64,000 bases of DNA. Origin: Lichenicoccus sp964247695. Lineage in GTDB: Bacteria > Pseudomonadota > Alphaproteobacteria > Acetobacterales > Acetobacteraceae. Positions 17,925 to 26,708 of the stretch are shown piece by piece. The notes beneath the pieces are model-generated. The model ran no database searches. It worked only from the letters and a program-made list of their open reading frames with translations, and was not told the origin of the DNA. Position numbers and translations under genes: made by a program. Where the stretch lies: assembly GCA_964247695.1 (NCBI GenBank), contig CAXTVI010000015.1:1-64000 (forward strand). The letters run 5' to 3'. Numbering within the stretch: the stretch's first letter is position 1; every line of letters begins with the position of its first letter.

Positions 17925-20132
17925 ATGACCTTCATCGCACCGCTCGCCAGCCGCCCACCCGCTGCTAGCCGCCGAAGCCTGCTGAAGGGCGGACTTGCCG
18001 CCGGTGGCGGACTGCTGCTCGGGCTGCATCTGCCGAGCGTCGCCCGTGCCCAGGACGCGGCCGGCAACCTGACGGGTGCCCAGCCAGCGGGCGGGTTCGC
18101 GCCGAACGCCTATATCCGCATCGACCCGGCCGGGATGGTCACGCTGATCATGCAGGACACCGAATGCGGTCAGGGGATCTGGACCTCGGCCGCGATGCTG
18201 CTGGCCGAGGAGCTGGAGGTCGACATGGACCAGGTCCGGCTCGAGGCCGCACCGCCCGACAACAAGCTTTACGCCAGCCCGCTGCTGGGCGAGCAGGCGA
18301 CCGGCGGCTCGGCGTCCATCCGCGCGGACTGGAAGCCGTTGCGCGAGGCGGGCGCCGCGGCCCGGACCATGCTGGTGCAGGCGGCGGCGGCGCGCTGGAA
18401 TGTCGATCCCGCGACCTGCCAGGCCGCCAAGGCGGCGGTGTCTCAGGCCGAGACCGGCCGTAGCCTGGGCTATGGCGAACTCGTCGGCGATGCCGGCCGC
18501 CTCCCGGTGCCCACCGGCGTCAAGCTCAAGGACGCCAGCACGTTCAGGCTGATCGGCACGCCGCAGAAGCGGCTCGACACCCCGGCCAAGGTGAACGGGA
18601 CGGCGATCTACGGCATCGACATGAAGCTGCCGGGCCTGAAGATCGGCACCGTGTCCGCGAGCCCGGTGCGTGGCGGCAAGCTGGTTTCGATCAACGAGGC
18701 GGCGGCGCGCGCCGTTCCCGGCGTGCGCGACGTGGTGAAGCTCGACGACGTCTATGCGGTGATCGGCGACCATATGTGGGCGGCCAAGCAGGGGCTGCAG
18801 GCGGCGGCGCCGGTCTGGGACGACGGCCCGAATGCCGCGGTGTCGCAGGCAAGCCTGATCCATGCGCTCGATGCGGCCTCGCAGACCGAGGGCGTGGTCG
18901 CCAAGCACGAGGGCGACGCGGCGGCGGCGATCAAGTCGGCGGCCAAGACCATCGACGTGGTCTATGAGCTGCCGTTCCTGTCGCATGCGCCGATGGAGCC
19001 GATCAACACCACGATCCATGTGCGGCCGGACGGCGCCGATCTCTGGGTCGGCACCCAGGTGCCGGTGCGCGCGCAGATGGCGGTGGCGCACGAGACCGGC
19101 CTGAAGCCGGAGACGATCCAGGTGCACAACCAGATCATGGGCGGCGCCTTCGGCCGCCGGCTCGATGTCGACAGCATCACCCAGGCGGCCCGGATCGCCA
19201 GGCACCTCGACTATCCGGTCAAGCTGATCTGGACCCGCGAGGAGGACATCCAGCACGACCTGTTCCGGCCGTTCTACTACGACCGGATCTCCGCCGGCCT
19301 GGATGCCAAGGGCGCGATCGTCGGCTGGTCGCACAAGGTCACCGGCTCGTCGGTGATGGCGCGTTGGGCGCCTCCCGGCATGAAGCAGGGCGGCCGGCTC
19401 GATCCGGACGCGGTCGAGGGCGCGGCCGAGACACCATACGACCTGCCGGCGCATCACGTGGAATATGTGCGCGCCGAGCCGCAGGGCGTCACCACCCTGT
19501 GGTGGCGCGGCGTCGGTCCGACGCACAACGTGTTCGTCGTCGAGAGCGTGATCGACGAGCTGGCCAGCACCGCCGGCCAGGATCCGGTTGCGTTCCGCCG
19601 CGGCATGCTCGGCAAGAACCCGCGCGCGCTCGCTGCCCTCGAGCTGGCGGCCTCGAAATCCGGCTGGGGCCAGAAGCTGCCGAACGGACGCGGGCGCGGC
19701 GTGGCGCTGCAATATGCCTTCGGCAGCTATGTCTGCGCCGTGCTGGACGCGGAGGTCTCGCCGGAGGGCTCGGTGCGCATCCATCGTGCGGACGTGGCCG
19801 TGGATTGCGGGCCGGTGGTCAATCCGGACACGATCCGGGCGCAGATCGAGGGCGGCCTGATCTTCGGGCTGAGCATGGCACTGTACAGCGAGATCACGCT
19901 GAGCAACGGTCGTGTGGATCAGAGCAACTTCCACGACTACCGGGTGATGCGCATCAACGAGGCGCCGGTGATCGAAGTGCATGTCGTCGATAATCCGGGC
20001 GGCTCGATCGGCGGCATCGGCGAGACCGGGACGGCGATTGCCGCCCCGGCACTGGCCAATGCCATCTTCGCCGCGAGCGGACGACGGCTGCGACGCATTC
20101 CGTTCGCCACCGGCCAGTTGGCGTCGGCGTGA
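17925..20132 (+). CDS. Molybdopterin-binding large subunit of molybdenum hydroxylase (IorB / AldG type), Tat-exported
   Basis: The N-terminus has a twin-arginine signal (SRRSLLKGG followed by a hydrophobic stretch and VARAQ), so the holoenzyme works in the periplasm. Molybdenum-cofactor contact regions include GQGIWTSAAMLLAEEL, HAPMEPINTT, GGAFGRRLDVDS, LWWRGVGPTHNVF and the near C-terminal GGIGETGTAIAAPA, where Glu of GETG is the expected catalytic base. 735 residues (~78 kDa) fits both isoquinoline oxidoreductase and the large subunit of the membrane aldehyde dehydrogenase of acetic acid bacteria. Start ATG 17925 follows AAGGAG. The stop overlaps the next gene by 4 bases. Confidence 0.9.
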   Translation: MTFIAPLASRPPAASRRSLLKGGLAAGGGLLLGLHLPSVARAQDAAGNLTGAQPAGGFAPNAYIRIDPAGMVTLIMQDTECGQGIWTSAAMLLAEELEVDMDQVRLEAAPPDNKLYASPLLGEQATGGSASIRADWKPLREAGAAARTMLVQAAAARWNVDPATCQAAKAAVSQAETGRSLGYGELVGDAGRLPVPTGVKLKDASTFRLIGTPQKRLDTPAKVNGTAIYGIDMKLPGLKIGTVSASPVRGGKLVSINEAAARAVPGVRDVVKLDDVYAVIGDHMWAAKQGLQAAAPVWDDGPNAAVSQASLIHALDAASQTEGVVAKHEGDAAAAIKSAAKTIDVVYELPFLSHAPMEPINTTIHVRPDGADLWVGTQVPVRAQMAVAHETGLKPETIQVHNQIMGGAFGRRLDVDSITQAARIARHLDYPVKLIWTREEDIQHDLFRPFYYDRISAGLDAKGAIVGWSHKVTGSSVMARWAPPGMKQGGRLDPDAVEGAAETPYDLPAHHVEYVRAEPQGVTTLWWRGVGPTHNVFVVESVIDELASTAGQDPVAFRRGMLGKNPRALAALELAASKSGWGQKLPNGRGRGVALQYAFGSYVCAVLDAEVSPEGSVRIHRADVAVDCGPVVNPDTIRAQIEGGLIFGLSMALYSEITLSNGRVDQSNFHDYRVMRINEAPVIEVHVVDNPGGSIGGIGETGTAIAAPALANAIFAASGRRLRRIPFATGQLASA

Positions 20133-21388
20133 GCGGCCCCATGCGAAGCCTCATGCCGGCACTTGCGGGTGCTGTGCTCTGTGCGTCTGCGTTCTGGCAG
20201 CCGGCGCGCAGCCAGGGCACCGACCTGGTCAGACGGGGCGAGTACCTGACCCGCGCCGCCGACTGCCAGGCCTGCCATACCGCGGCCGGCGGCGGCGCGT
20301 ATGCCGGCGGCCGCGCCTTCACCCTGCCGATGGGCGTGTTGTACTCGCCCAACATCACGCCGGACCGACAGACCGGCATCGGCAACTACACCGACGACGA
20401 GTTCGTGCGTGTCCTGCACTCGGGTGTCGCGCCCGGTGGCAAGCATCTCTATCCGGCGATGCCGTACAATTCCTACACGCTGATGACGCGCGACGATGCG
20501 CTCGCCATCAAGGCGTACCTGTTCAGCCTGCCCGCGGTGCACGCGACCGCGCCCGCCAACCGGATGTCGTTCCCGTACAATATCCGTGCCGTGATGATCG
20601 GCTGGAACCTGCTCAACAACCCCGACCATCGCTTTGCCCCGGATGCCGGCAAGCCGGCCGACTGGAACCGCGGCGCCTACCTCGTCGAGGCGCTCGGCCA
20701 TTGCGCGCAGTGCCATACGCCGCGCACCGCGACCCAGGGGCTCGATACCGCGCGCGCCTATGCAGGCGCGGTGCAGCAGGGCTGGGATGCCTACAACCTC
20801 ACCAGCGATGCCGGCCACGGTTTGAAGAACTGGAGCGACGCGGCGCTGGAGCAGTATCTCTCCACCGGGCACGCCGACGGACACGGTCCGGCCTCCGGCC
20901 CGATGGCGGAGGCGGTGCAATACAGCCTGCGCTACCTGAGCCCGTCCGACATCCACGCCATCGTCGTCTATCTTCGCGGCATCCCGGCGCAGCCCGACGG
21001 GCCCGAGGCGCCTGCTGCCACGGTCGTCGCCCAGCCGGCGCCGCCGCTGGGCCAGCAGGTGTTCGCGGAGGCCTGCGCCGGTTGCCACCTGCCGGGCGGC
21101 GACGGACGGCAGTCGCAATGGGCGGCGCTGCGCGGTGACCACAGCCTGGGCGACCCGACCGCGACCAACATGATCCAGGTGCTGGCGCACGGCTCGCAGA
21201 TCCAGACCGACCAGGGCCTGATGTTCATGCACGCCTTCACCCGCGCCTACACCGATCCGGAACTGGCGGCGGTCGCGAACTACGCGATCGGCCAGTTCGG
21301 CGGTCGTCAGGGCGAGGTCACCGCCCAGGAGATCAGGGCCGCGCGCGATGCCGCCGAGAAGACGGAGAAGGTCGGCTCGGGGTCCTGA
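20129..21388 (+). CDS. Triheme c-type cytochrome subunit, electron acceptor of the molybdenum hydroxylase
   Basis: Three CXXCH haem-c motifs are spaced through the protein: CQACH near residue 46, CAQCH near 192 and CAGCH near 315. A signal peptide (LMPALAGAVLCASAFWQPARSQ) places it in the periplasm. The architecture matches the cytochrome subunits of the membrane alcohol, gluconate and aldehyde dehydrogenases of acetic acid bacteria, which pass electrons to ubiquinone. GTG 20129 overlaps the stop of the large-subunit gene (GTGA); an alternative ATG is 20141. The three genes together should form a periplasmic dehydrogenase: Mo-cofactor, two Fe-S clusters, three haems, quinone. Confidence 0.9.
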   Translation: MSGPMRSLMPALAGAVLCASAFWQPARSQGTDLVRRGEYLTRAADCQACHTAAGGGAYAGGRAFTLPMGVLYSPNITPDRQTGIGNYTDDEFVRVLHSGVAPGGKHLYPAMPYNSYTLMTRDDALAIKAYLFSLPAVHATAPANRMSFPYNIRAVMIGWNLLNNPDHRFAPDAGKPADWNRGAYLVEALGHCAQCHTPRTATQGLDTARAYAGAVQQGWDAYNLTSDAGHGLKNWSDAALEQYLSTGHADGHGPASGPMAEAVQYSLRYLSPSDIHAIVVYLRGIPAQPDGPEAPAATVVAQPAPPLGQQVFAEACAGCHLPGGDGRQSQWAALRGDHSLGDPTATNMIQVLAHGSQIQTDQGLMFMHAFTRAYTDPELAAVANYAIGQFGGRQGEVTAQEIRAARDAAEKTEKVGSGS

Positions 21389-21486
21389 CGCCGACGCTGC
21401 GGCCTTCACGGCCTGGTGCGAACGGATCGATGCGACCGATTGCGCGAGTGGGCGTTGAGAGCGTCCAACCGCAAAGGAAACTTGCA

Positions 21487-22005
21487 ATGTCCGCGCCCGA
21501 AAGCCTCAAGGAAGTCTACATCGATGAGATGAAAGATCTCTGGTCGGCGAATGACCAGATGACGAAGGCCATCAGGACACTGTCCGAGAAGGTCCATGAC
21601 AAGAAGCTGAAGGAGCTCTTCGAAGGCTCCCATGCCGGGATCGAGAAGCATACGGAGACCCTGAAGTCCCTCCTGGAGGCCGCCGGTGGCGAGGTCGAGA
21701 AGGAGCATTGCAAAGGCATGGAGGGCCTGGTGAAGGAAGCGTTGAAGCACGGCCTCCAGGAGGCGCCGGAGGATGGCGACCTGCTCGACATCGTTTTGAT
21801 CGCCCAGTACCAGCGCATGTCGCACTATGGTGTGACCGGGTTCGGAACCGCTGCCGCCTACGCGGCGGCTCTTGGCCTCAAGGACGACACAAAGCAGCTC
21901 AAGGCGATCGTCGGGGAGATCTACCAGGCCGACGAATATACCAGCAAGCAAGGCGAGCGGCTTGCCAAGCTGGCCGCAAAGCACGAGGCGGCTGCCTCCG
22001 GCTAG
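21487..22005 (+). CDS. Ferritin-like DUF892 protein (YciE/YciF family)
   Basis: The 172 residues form a four-helix ferritin-like bundle. Metal-site residues typical of DUF892 appear in YIDEMKDLWSAN, SHAGIEKHTETL and, in the second half, YQRMSHYGVTGFG and YQADEYTSKQGERL. Family members are stress-induced proteins of uncertain role, linked to osmotic or oxidative stress. Start ATG 21487 has AAAGGAAA just upstream; an in-frame ATG at 21430 is less likely. Single gene, followed by a strong hairpin at 22037. Codon use is less GC-biased than in its neighbours. Confidence 0.88.
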   Translation: MSAPESLKEVYIDEMKDLWSANDQMTKAIRTLSEKVHDKKLKELFEGSHAGIEKHTETLKSLLEAAGGEVEKEHCKGMEGLVKEALKHGLQEAPEDGDLLDIVLIAQYQRMSHYGVTGFGTAAAYAAALGLKDDTKQLKAIVGEIYQADEYTSKQGERLAKLAAKHEAAASG

Positions 22006-22036
22006 GCGTTCCTACCACCTAAACAGTGCCTCCTGA

Positions 22037-22070
22037 GCACCGGGCGACGATCATTCGGATCGCCCGGTGC
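22037..22070 (+). terminator. Strong hairpin after the DUF892 gene
   Basis: GCACCGGGCGA (22037-22047) pairs perfectly over 11 bases with TCGCCCGGTGC (22060-22070), 32 bases after the stop codon. There is no T tract, so it may act as a transcript-end stabiliser as much as a terminator. Confidence 0.5.
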
Positions 22071-22532
22071 CTCATGGTGCCTTCAACGTCCCAGATGCGC
22101 CTAGGGCCAGGCTGACACGACGTCGTGCCACCGCAGAAGATTGGCCGGCTTCAGCTAGGGAACACCAGCAATCGGCTCTCGATGCCACGCCGTTGCCCCG
22201 CACCAAATGCGCCGAGCCCCTGTCAAATCGACAGCCCAGGGGCTGCGGCAGTCGTCGGGAGTTCGTCTCACAGCTGCACCGAGACAGCAGCGGTTCTGGC
22301 GAACGCTGTGCGGTCCTGGCGTCCGGTGCCGGACAAGGCCACCGCCACCCCAAGGGCTCACCGGGCTACGCTCCACATGTCGGACGAAGCCGGCGGCTGA
22401 ATTCATGTGCGCTGCGCAGACATCTGCAGACCGAACAGGCATACTTCCCGCAGCCCGGCGCAAAGCCGGACAATAAGGATGCAGTCCTGAACAAGGACTT
22501 CGCCCGAAACAAATAAGGCGGGAAACAAGCCA
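22071..22532. other. About 460 bases without a recognisable gene
   Basis: Open frames run through on both strands but none has a domain or plausible start signal that I can support. The 3' end should hold the promoter of the zinc alcohol dehydrogenase gene; the sequence just before 22533 is A-rich (GAAACAAATAAGGCGGGAAA), unusual for this window. Confidence 0.4.
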
Positions 22533-23609
22533 ATGGCCACGAAAATGAAGGCGGCGATCTTCGTCGAAAAGGGCCGCATCGTGCTCGACGACAAGCCGAT
22601 CCCCGAGATCGGCCCGATGGACGCGCTGATGCGGGTCACCACGACGACGATCTGCGGCACCGACGTGCATATTCTGAAAGGCGAGTATCCGGTCTCGAAA
22701 GGGCTCACGATCGGACACGAGCCGGTCGGCGTCATCGAGAAGCTCGGCTCTGCGGTGACCGGCTTTCGCGAAGGCCAGCGCGTGATCGCCGGCGCCATCA
22801 CGCCCTCGGGCTGGAGCCATGCCTGCCTGTGCGGCTGCGGATCGCAGGATGGCGCCGGCACCAAACATGGCTGGCAGGCCATCGGCGGCTGGAAGTTCGG
22901 CAACACGATCGATGGCTGCCAGGCGGAGTTCGTCCGCGTCCCGGATGCCATGGCGAACCTCGCGCCGGTCGATGATGGCGTGAGCGACGAGCAGGTCCTG
23001 ATGTGTCCCGACATCATGTCCACGGGCTTCGCCGGCGCCGAGACCGGCGAGATCAGGATCGGCGACACCGTCGCGGTGTTCGCGCAGGGACCGATCGGGC
23101 TATGCGCGACCGCCGGCGCCAAGCTGCTCGGCGCCACCCGCATCATCGTGGTCGACACGGTGCCGGCGCGCCTGGAGATGGCGCGTCGCATGGGCGCCGA
23201 TGAAGTCGTGGACTTCAAACAGGAAAACCCGGTCGAGGCGATCATGCGGCTGACCGACGGACGTGGCGTCGATGTCGCGATCGAGGCGCTGGGCACGCAG
23301 GCGACATTCGAGAACGCGTTGCGCGTCCTGCGCCCGGGCGGCGTGCTGTCGAGCCTGGGTGTCTATTCCAGCGACCTGAAGATACCGCTGGATGCGTTCG
23401 CAGCCGGGCTTGGCAACAAGTCGATCCGCAGCACGCTGTGCCCGGGCGGCAAGGAACGCATGCGGCGCATGCTGGCGGTGATCTCGTCCGGCCGCGTCGA
23501 TCTCGGCGGCCTGGTCACCCACCGGTTCCATCTGGAAGAAATCGAGCAGGCTTACGACCTGTTCGCGAACCAGCGCGACGGCGTCCTCAAGGTCGCCATC
23601 ACCATCTGA
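22533..23609 (+). CDS. Zinc-dependent medium-chain alcohol dehydrogenase
   Basis: The GroES-like N-terminal domain has the catalytic zinc ligands in TICGTDVHILKG (Cys, Asp/His) and TIGHEPVGVIEKLG (His-Glu). The Rossmann domain begins at VAVFAQGPIGLCATAGAKLLGA with VVDTVPARLEMAR at the end of the second strand; a D there suggests NAD(H). CLCGCGSQDG sits where many relatives bind structural zinc but the four-Cys pattern is incomplete. 358 residues. The closest type I know is the bacterial secondary/isopropanol-like alcohol dehydrogenases; the true substrate is unknown. It is a single gene with a degenerate region downstream. Confidence 0.85.
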   Translation: MATKMKAAIFVEKGRIVLDDKPIPEIGPMDALMRVTTTTICGTDVHILKGEYPVSKGLTIGHEPVGVIEKLGSAVTGFREGQRVIAGAITPSGWSHACLCGCGSQDGAGTKHGWQAIGGWKFGNTIDGCQAEFVRVPDAMANLAPVDDGVSDEQVLMCPDIMSTGFAGAETGEIRIGDTVAVFAQGPIGLCATAGAKLLGATRIIVVDTVPARLEMARRMGADEVVDFKQENPVEAIMRLTDGRGVDVAIEALGTQATFENALRVLRPGGVLSSLGVYSSDLKIPLDAFAAGLGNKSIRSTLCPGGKERMRRMLAVISSGRVDLGGLVTHRFHLEEIEQAYDLFANQRDGVLKVAITI

Positions 23610-23639
23610 CAGCCGGAGGAAACTCGCTGCTGAGGGCGG

Positions 23640-24115
23640 CTAGCGCCCGAGCCAGGGTTCGCAGCGGCGCCAGGAGCCTGTGGCAGCGGCGGAGATCGGT
23701 TGGCGTACCTGCCACTTGCTCGGCGTGTGCACCGTGCGCGGGTTGCGCTCGGGTCGCTGGCAGGTGTCCGACCAGGACAGGCCGCACGCCGCCACCAGGC
23801 GCCGGATCACCGGTTCCGTGTAGCGACCAGGTCCTCGTAGATCACCTCGTGCAGGTGGTCGGCGGGCAGCACCCGACGGCAGTGCGCCGCCAGCCGCCGG
23901 GCGGCGCGGATTGCGGCGACCAGCGCGTCGCCGCCGGTCGGGAATGCCACATGCTGGTTGAAACAGGTGCTGTGGATCGACAGCGTGGTGTCGAGCGGGT
24001 GGCGGCTGCACAGGATGATGGTGGCATCGGGCAGCGCCGTGTGGATCAGGCCGGCCTGGAGGATATCGTCCGGCACGATGTTGCTGCCCGCCTTGCCGCC
24101 GCTCTTCTTATACAG
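23640..24115 (-). pseudogene. Sulfotransferase-family pseudogene (truncated and frameshifted)
   Basis: On the minus strand, PDDILQAGLIHTALPDATI and CSRHPLDTTLSIHSTCF match the middle of sulfotransferase-fold proteins (KMPDNFL-AGLIHLALPNARII-CRRDPLDT). The frame continues through LHEVIYEDLVA, then a frameshift near 23820 moves to another frame containing NPRTVHTPSKWQVRQPI and GSWRRCEPWLG, the usual C-terminus. The 5'-PAPS-binding N-terminal region is missing. The truncated end joins unrelated sequence at about 24090, suggesting a deletion or inversion junction. Not functional. Confidence 0.8.
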
Positions 24116-24190
24116 CGAGGTGTTGTAGAAACCGGCCCAGCTGTACGTGCTGCCGCCCGGCTTGGGCGTGATGGTGTAGTGGTTGCAACA
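24085..24190 (-). pseudogene. Short minus-strand coding remnant, possibly inverted TonB-receptor segment
   Basis: In frame with, and immediately before, the sulfotransferase remnant is a 35-residue stretch (YTITPKPGGSTYSWAGFYNT, then a GGKAGSN segment) that does not belong to sulfotransferases and has the aromatic, Gly/Ser/Thr-rich look of an outer-membrane barrel or plug. It abuts, on the opposite strand, the TonB-receptor C-terminal fragment beginning at 24190. An inversion within one receptor gene would explain this, but the identity of the piece is inference. Confidence 0.35.
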
Positions 24191-24760
24191 TGACCTACTT
24201 TAACCAGGGTGGCGCCACCTTCAAGGGCGTCGAGGTAGAAGGCACCGTGACCCTGGGCGAAGGTTTCGCCGCCTACGCCAACGGCTTCCTGAACGACAGC
24301 ACCTATGGCAACAACGGCAACACCCTCGCACAGGCTCCGCGGCGCACCGCGACGCTGGCGCTGCTGTACGACCGCGGCAACCTCGTGCGCGACAAGGACG
24401 AGGTGTTCGGCAACATCCTGCTGAAGTCGGTGGGTCCGCGATACGGACTCGGCACCGCGTTCGCCGGGCAGTTCGACCGCTTCCCGATCAATTCGCCGGG
24501 CAGTTCGACCGGTTCCCGATCAAGTCGTACAACGAGGTCGATCTGAATGCGGGCTACCTGCTGCCGGTGTTCGGCACCCGCATCCGCACCAACGTCAAAA
24601 TAACCAACGTGTTCGACCACGGCTCGCTGACCGCATATGACGGGCAGACGCTGGAAGGCGAGACGCTCTACTGGACGCAGGCGGGGCGCGGCATCTTCTT
24701 CTCGGTGGCGGCCTACCTGTACGCGCCCGGGCGCCGGCCTTGCCTATCGCACCACGTGGC
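24190..24760 (+). pseudogene. C-terminal fragment of a TonB-dependent outer-membrane receptor, frameshifted by a 32-bp duplication
   Basis: TYFNQGGATFKGVEVEGTV and the following alternating aromatic strands are the last part of a TonB-dependent receptor barrel; VKITNVFDHGSL and FFSVAAYLYAP, in a different frame, continue it to near the end. The two frames are separated by a tandem duplication of 32 bases (24461-24492 and 24493-24524, 30 of 32 identical) that shifts the frame by two. All of the plug and most of the barrel are missing upstream of 24190, and the 3' end runs into the OPT transporter gene on the other strand without its usual terminal aromatic residue. Not functional. Confidence 0.8.
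24461..24524 (+). repeat. Tandem duplication of 32 bp inside the TonB-receptor remnant
   Basis: Unit one starts TCGCCGGGCAGTTCGACCGC at 24461 and unit two starts TCGCCGGGCAGTTCGACCGG at 24493; they differ at two positions. The duplication is not a multiple of three and explains the frame change in the receptor fragment. The near identity suggests it is recent. Confidence 0.85.
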
Positions 24761-26705
24761 GAACGAAGCCGATGCACACCGCCACGAACGCGGCCAGCCC
24801 GAGCCAGGCGGCGATGCCCACATAGCCCGGGCCGGTCAGCGACAGCACGTCCTCGCGGCCGCTGGCGCCGATCACCGCGGCGAGTGCCACCCCCATCAGG
24901 CTCTCGCCGGCTATGAAGCCCGAGGCCAGCATCACGCCGCGCCGGCGGTGCGCGTCCAGCATGCTGTCGGTGGCGGCGGCACCCTGGCCGCGCCGCAGCC
25001 GGCCGGTGAGCCAGGACAGCAGGGCGCCGATCACCAGCGTCACCGTCACCGTGGGTGGCAGGTAGAGCCCGAGACCCACCGCCAGCACCGGCAGCCCGGG
25101 ACCGCGCCGCTTCAGCGCGGTATCACCGATCACCAGCAGCACGCCGAGGCCGATGCCGAGCAGGATCATGGTCCAGTCGAGCTGGTGCAGGAAAATGCCG
25201 CGGGCGATCGTCGCCATCAGGGTGGCCTGCGGGGCGGCGAGGGCCTGCGTCGCATCCATGCCGGCGCGCGGCATCGCGCCGGTGAAGCCGTAGGCCAAGT
25301 ACAGCAGGTTCAGCACCGGCGGGATCACCGCCGCCCCCACGATAACGCCCACCATCAGCACGACCTGCTGCCGCCATGGCGTCGCGCCGACGAGCTGCCC
25401 GGTCTTGAGGTCCTGCAGGTTGTCGTTGGAAATGGTGGCCGCTGCCAGGATCGCAGAGGTCACGAACAGCACCGAGGCGATGGCGAGGCCGCGATGATCT
25501 GCGGCGAACTCCGCCGGCAACGCGCCCAGGGCATCGAGCCCCAGCAGCAGCAGCGACACCAGAACCACGGCGAGGATGGCGATGCCCGAGATCGGGCTGG
25601 AGGAGGAGCCGACGATACCCGCCATGTAGCCGCAGGCCGCCGCCACCAGGAAGCCGAACAGCAGGCAGACCACCGTGCAGGCGAGGCCGAGCCCGAGTGC
25701 GGCGCCGAGATGCGGCGCGCCGGCCAGGAAGAAGCTGCAGAAGCAGGCCAGCAGGCAGAGCAGCATCAGCACGCCGAGCGAAATGATGACCGCGGGCGCC
25801 AGGTCGCGATCGATGCGGTCGCGGGTCGCCCCGCTGTGGCGGGAGAGGGCCGCGCGCAGTCCGCTGGCGACCGGGCCGACCAGGCCGAGCAGGGTCCAGA
25901 TCGCCGCGACCCCGATGGTGCCGGCGCCGATGAACCGCACCTTGTGCGACCAGATCGCGGTGGCGAAGGCGGCGGCGCCCACGCCCGCCGGATGCGGTGT
26001 GAGGGCGGTGAGCACCGGCACCGCCACCCCCCAGCCGATGACCGCCCCCAGCAGGATCGCGAGACCGCCGCCGATGCCGACCAGGTAGCCCGCGCCGATC
26101 AGGGCGAGGGAGAAGCCGGTGGAAAGCCGGAACAGCGCGGACCCTGCGGCGAGTGTCACGCTGACGCTGTCCGCCAGTAGCCCGAGCCCGCCGCTGGCGA
26201 GGCTGAAGGCGGCCGCGATCGCGCCGCCGGCCACCAACTCGCGCAATCCGCTGCCGCCACTGCCGGCATCGCCCGCGCGCAGGATCTCGGCGGCCGCGGT
26301 GCCTTCAGGATAGGGCAGGGCGCTCCCGGTGACGAGCGCGCGGCGCAGCGGGATGGTGAACAGCACGCCGAGGATGCCGCCGGCGGCGCAGACCGCCATC
26401 ACCCAGACGTACGGAAACCCGTGCCAGTGCCCGATCATCAGCAGCCCGGGCAGCACGAAGATCACCGAGCTGAGCGTCCCGGCCGCGGAGGCCTGGGTCT
26501 GCACCATGTTGTTCTCGAGGATCGATGCGCCGCCGGCAAGCCGCAGCACCGCCATCGAGATCACCGCCGCCGGGATCGAGGAGGCGAAGGTAAGGCCGAC
26601 CTTGAGGCCGAGATAGACGTTGGATGCGGTGAACACCACGGTGATCAGCGCGCCGAGCACCAGTCCGCGGACGGTGAACTCCCGCACGGACGCTCCGCCG
26701 CTCAC
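24744..26705 (-). CDS. OPT family oligopeptide/metal-chelate transporter
   Basis: A 653-residue, roughly 14-16-helix inner-membrane protein of the OPT superfamily, recognised by the N-terminal pattern FTVRGLVLGALITVVFTASN, NVYLGLKVGLTFASSIPAAV, the segment ENNMVQTQASAAGTLSS and SALPYPEGTAAAEIL. OPT members import small peptides or, in the YSL branch, metal-nicotianamine-like complexes. It starts 3 bases after the cobT stop and is very likely translated from the cobS-cobT message, which hints at uptake of a metal chelate related to cobalt insertion; that is inference. It ends against the TonB-receptor remnant. Confidence 0.9.
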   Translation of the reverse strand: MSGGASVREFTVRGLVLGALITVVFTASNVYLGLKVGLTFASSIPAAVISMAVLRLAGGASILENNMVQTQASAAGTLSSVIFVLPGLLMIGHWHGFPYVWVMAVCAAGGILGVLFTIPLRRALVTGSALPYPEGTAAAEILRAGDAGSGGSGLRELVAGGAIAAAFSLASGGLGLLADSVSVTLAAGSALFRLSTGFSLALIGAGYLVGIGGGLAILLGAVIGWGVAVPVLTALTPHPAGVGAAAFATAIWSHKVRFIGAGTIGVAAIWTLLGLVGPVASGLRAALSRHSGATRDRIDRDLAPAVIISLGVLMLLCLLACFCSFFLAGAPHLGAALGLGLACTVVCLLFGFLVAAACGYMAGIVGSSSSPISGIAILAVVLVSLLLLGLDALGALPAEFAADHRGLAIASVLFVTSAILAAATISNDNLQDLKTGQLVGATPWRQQVVLMVGVIVGAAVIPPVLNLLYLAYGFTGAMPRAGMDATQALAAPQATLMATIARGIFLHQLDWTMILLGIGLGVLLVIGDTALKRRGPGLPVLAVGLGLYLPPTVTVTLVIGALLSWLTGRLRRGQGAAATDSMLDAHRRRGVMLASGFIAGESLMGVALAAVIGASGREDVLSLTGPGYVGIAAWLGLAAFVAVCIGFVRHVVR

Positions 26706-26708
26706 CGC

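Noticed and set aside
17775..19982. A 735-codon minus-strand frame opposite the molybdenum hydroxylase large subunit.
   Set aside because: Equal in length to part of the real gene but without any recognisable domain; antisense shadow.
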